Assembly: GCA_003661265.1 (NCBI GenBank)
Contig: QMVU01000084.1
Location: forward strand, 1 to 5,835
DNA length: 5,835 nucleotides
Direction: 5' to 3'
From: Thermoproteota archaeon
GTDB taxonomy: Archaea > Korarchaeota > Korarchaeia > Korarchaeales > Korarchaeaceae
How positions within the stretch are numbered: position 1 is the first letter of the stretch; the number at the start of each line of letters is the position of its first letter. Position numbers and translations under genes: made by a program. Of the stretch, positions 4,788 to 5,835 are shown one piece after another. The notes under the pieces are model-generated. The model was not told where the DNA came from, made no database searches, and was given only the letters and a program-made list of their open reading frames with translations.

Positions 4788-5835
4788 CTAGTACCACTCA
4801 ACCCCGAGCTCCCTTGAAAGCGCCATGAGATCGTCGAATATCCTGGCGAAAGTCCTGAAGTCAGATATTCTCCCTCCTCTAACGATGTAATCGTATCTTT
4901 CCATGAGTCTCCGCAAGAGGCTGGCGTCCAGGGAGGGGTGCCTTGCCTTAACGAGGTCAGCTATCCTCTGCGCCTCCGAAGGGATGTCGATGCCCAGCTC
5001 CTCCCTCAACTCATCAAAGACCCTCTCAAATAATGGGAGCAGATACTCTCCGTATTCCCTCTCAGCCTCCTGCCTAAAGGCAAAGGAGAGCTCCTCAAAT
5101 TCCTCCTCAGTTCCTCCAAAAACACCAAGGATTGAGGTAAAAAGGGGGTATCCTGCTAGGCTGGCTGTAACGTAAAGCATTGCTAGGAAGACGGAGCAAA
5201 TGGCAATTGAAGAGAAGAAAAGCCTGGATAGGAGGGAAAGGTTCTCCCATCCTTCAGCTATTGTGATGAAGTAGAAGAATAGGGGTTTAATCCTCCAAAC
5301 CCTCTCCTCCATGAAGTAGAAGGTTGGGGAGGAGTTGGCCGAGACGTAGTCCAGTATGAAGCTGACTACCTCTGGGTTGTCGAACCTCCAGATCATGTCG
5401 TTGATGAAGAGGTCCGGATCGCTTATCACAACAACCCTGCCCTCCCCGTACTCCAAAAGCGCAATTAGAGGGAAGGAAGATCTTGGCTCCCTCTCATCCC
5501 TGTTGAAGTCGCAGTCAAGATCAAGCCAGCTTACCTTGCTACTCCTGGCTAGAATGGACAGATTGCACTCGATCTCGTGCTCATCAACCCTCGCCAGATA
5601 CCTGCCTCCCACAAACCTTCCCCTCAGGACGAGGGTGCTTGGGTAGTTGAGCATCATGGAGCAGGTCCTTCCTCCAAGGGTCACATTTATGATGGGGAAG
5701 CTAGGCTGCTTTGAGAAGGAAGAAGGCTCGAGAAGTAGCTTCTTTGAGAATTCTATGCCGAAACACTTGCTAACAGAATCTCCCTCCCGAAAATCATCGG
5801 CTATTATCAGACCGCCCCCTTTCCTGACAAACTCA
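4788..5835 (-). CDS. DUF4350-type membrane protein with GATase-like domain (N-terminus beyond window)
   Basis: The frame is open from the TAG at 4788 to the right edge, giving 348 visible residues. A GTG at 5684 could be taken as the start, but it has no Shine-Dalgarno site. The 50 codons before it encode clear domain sequence (GGGLIIADDF at visible residues 6-15, then CFGIEF), typical of the GATase-like fold in DUF4350/GldG-like proteins. Residues 132-147 (GRVVVISDPDLFINDM), followed by DNPEVVSFILDYV, match the end of that fold. One membrane segment lies at about 204-226. After it comes a helical region of about 110 residues (240-348) rich in charged residues, ending GVEWY and probably cytoplasmic. 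DUF4350 proteins are known neighbours of MoxR and DUF58 genes in bacteria and archaea, which supports the call. The GATase-like domain is expected to lie outside the membrane, with no evident catalytic triad in the visible part. A 54-bp gap separates it from MoxR, so read-through or a separate transcript is possible. Confidence 0.8.
   Translation of the reverse strand, partial: EFVRKGGGLIIADDFREGDSVSKCFGIEFSKKLLLEPSSFSKQPSFPIINVTLGGRTCSMMLNYPSTLVLRGRFVGGRYLARVDEHEIECNLSILARSSKVSWLDLDCDFNRDEREPRSSFPLIALLEYGEGRVVVISDPDLFINDMIWRFDNPEVVSFILDYVSANSSPTFYFMEERVWRIKPLFFYFITIAEGWENLSLLSRLFFSSIAICSVFLAMLYVTASLAGYPLFTSILGVFGGTEEEFEELSFAFRQEAEREYGEYLLPLFERVFDELREELGIDIPSEAQRIADLVKARHPSLDASLLRRLMERYDYIVRGGRISDFRTFARIFDDLMALSRELGVEWY

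Noticed and set aside
4903..5646. Plus-strand open frames of 90 and 96 residues opposite the DUF4350-type gene
   Set aside because: They are antisense shadows rich in Ser and Leu, with no support beyond being open.
1..5835. CRISPR array, tRNA or rRNA genes, insertion sequence, phage or plasmid signals
   Set aside because: I saw no regularly spaced DNA repeats, conserved RNA gene motifs, transposase or integrase motifs, or terminal inverted repeats. The window is almost entirely coding and no stretch over 300 bases lacks a gene.

Overview
The window most likely comes from a thermophilic archaeon, probably of the TACK group (Thermoproteota or Korarchaeota-like). The lineage is inferred, not proven. 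The signs are GGTGA-type Shine-Dalgarno sites in short gene junctions, arginine written mainly as AGG/AGA, frequent ATA isoleucine and GTG starts, a TATA-like element before a gene that lacks a Shine-Dalgarno site, and many N-X-S/T sequons in an outward-facing membrane protein. Base composition looks roughly balanced. There is no rRNA, tRNA, CRISPR array or insertion sequence.

The left quarter (1-1467, + strand) is the 3' part of a gene whose start lies outside the window. Its product has a helical-toroid-like domain, then a duplicated helical-hairpin module, one C-terminal membrane segment and a short charged cytoplasmic tail. It is probably a type I, cell-surface-anchored protein. Its enzymatic function is not recognisable.

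Everything from 1480 to the right edge reads on the - strand as one compact cluster. In transcription order it holds: a DUF4350-type protein (GATase-like domain, membrane segment, helical cytoplasmic tail), cut by the window edge; a 54-bp gap; a MoxR-family AAA+ ATPase; a DUF58 protein with a VWA-like domain; an unrecognised protein with three membrane segments; and a small protein with two membrane segments. The last four genes are packed with spacings of +2, +4 and -7 nt, which implies co-transcription and translational coupling.

MoxR ATPases paired with DUF58/VWA proteins are known chaperone-like modules that act on partner proteins, often at the membrane. DUF4350 proteins are known neighbours of such pairs. 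A reasonable inference is a membrane complex in which MoxR remodels a client through the DUF58 protein, while the DUF4350 protein and the two small membrane proteins are scaffold, sensor or client. The two small membrane proteins, and the C-terminal helical domain of the DUF4350 protein, are the least explained parts.

Two apparent starts need correction. The three-membrane-segment protein most likely begins at 2390 rather than at an upstream TTG. The DUF4350 frame stays open through the right edge rather than starting at the GTG at 5684. The two strands converge at 1467/1480 with 12 bp between stop codons and no clear terminator.
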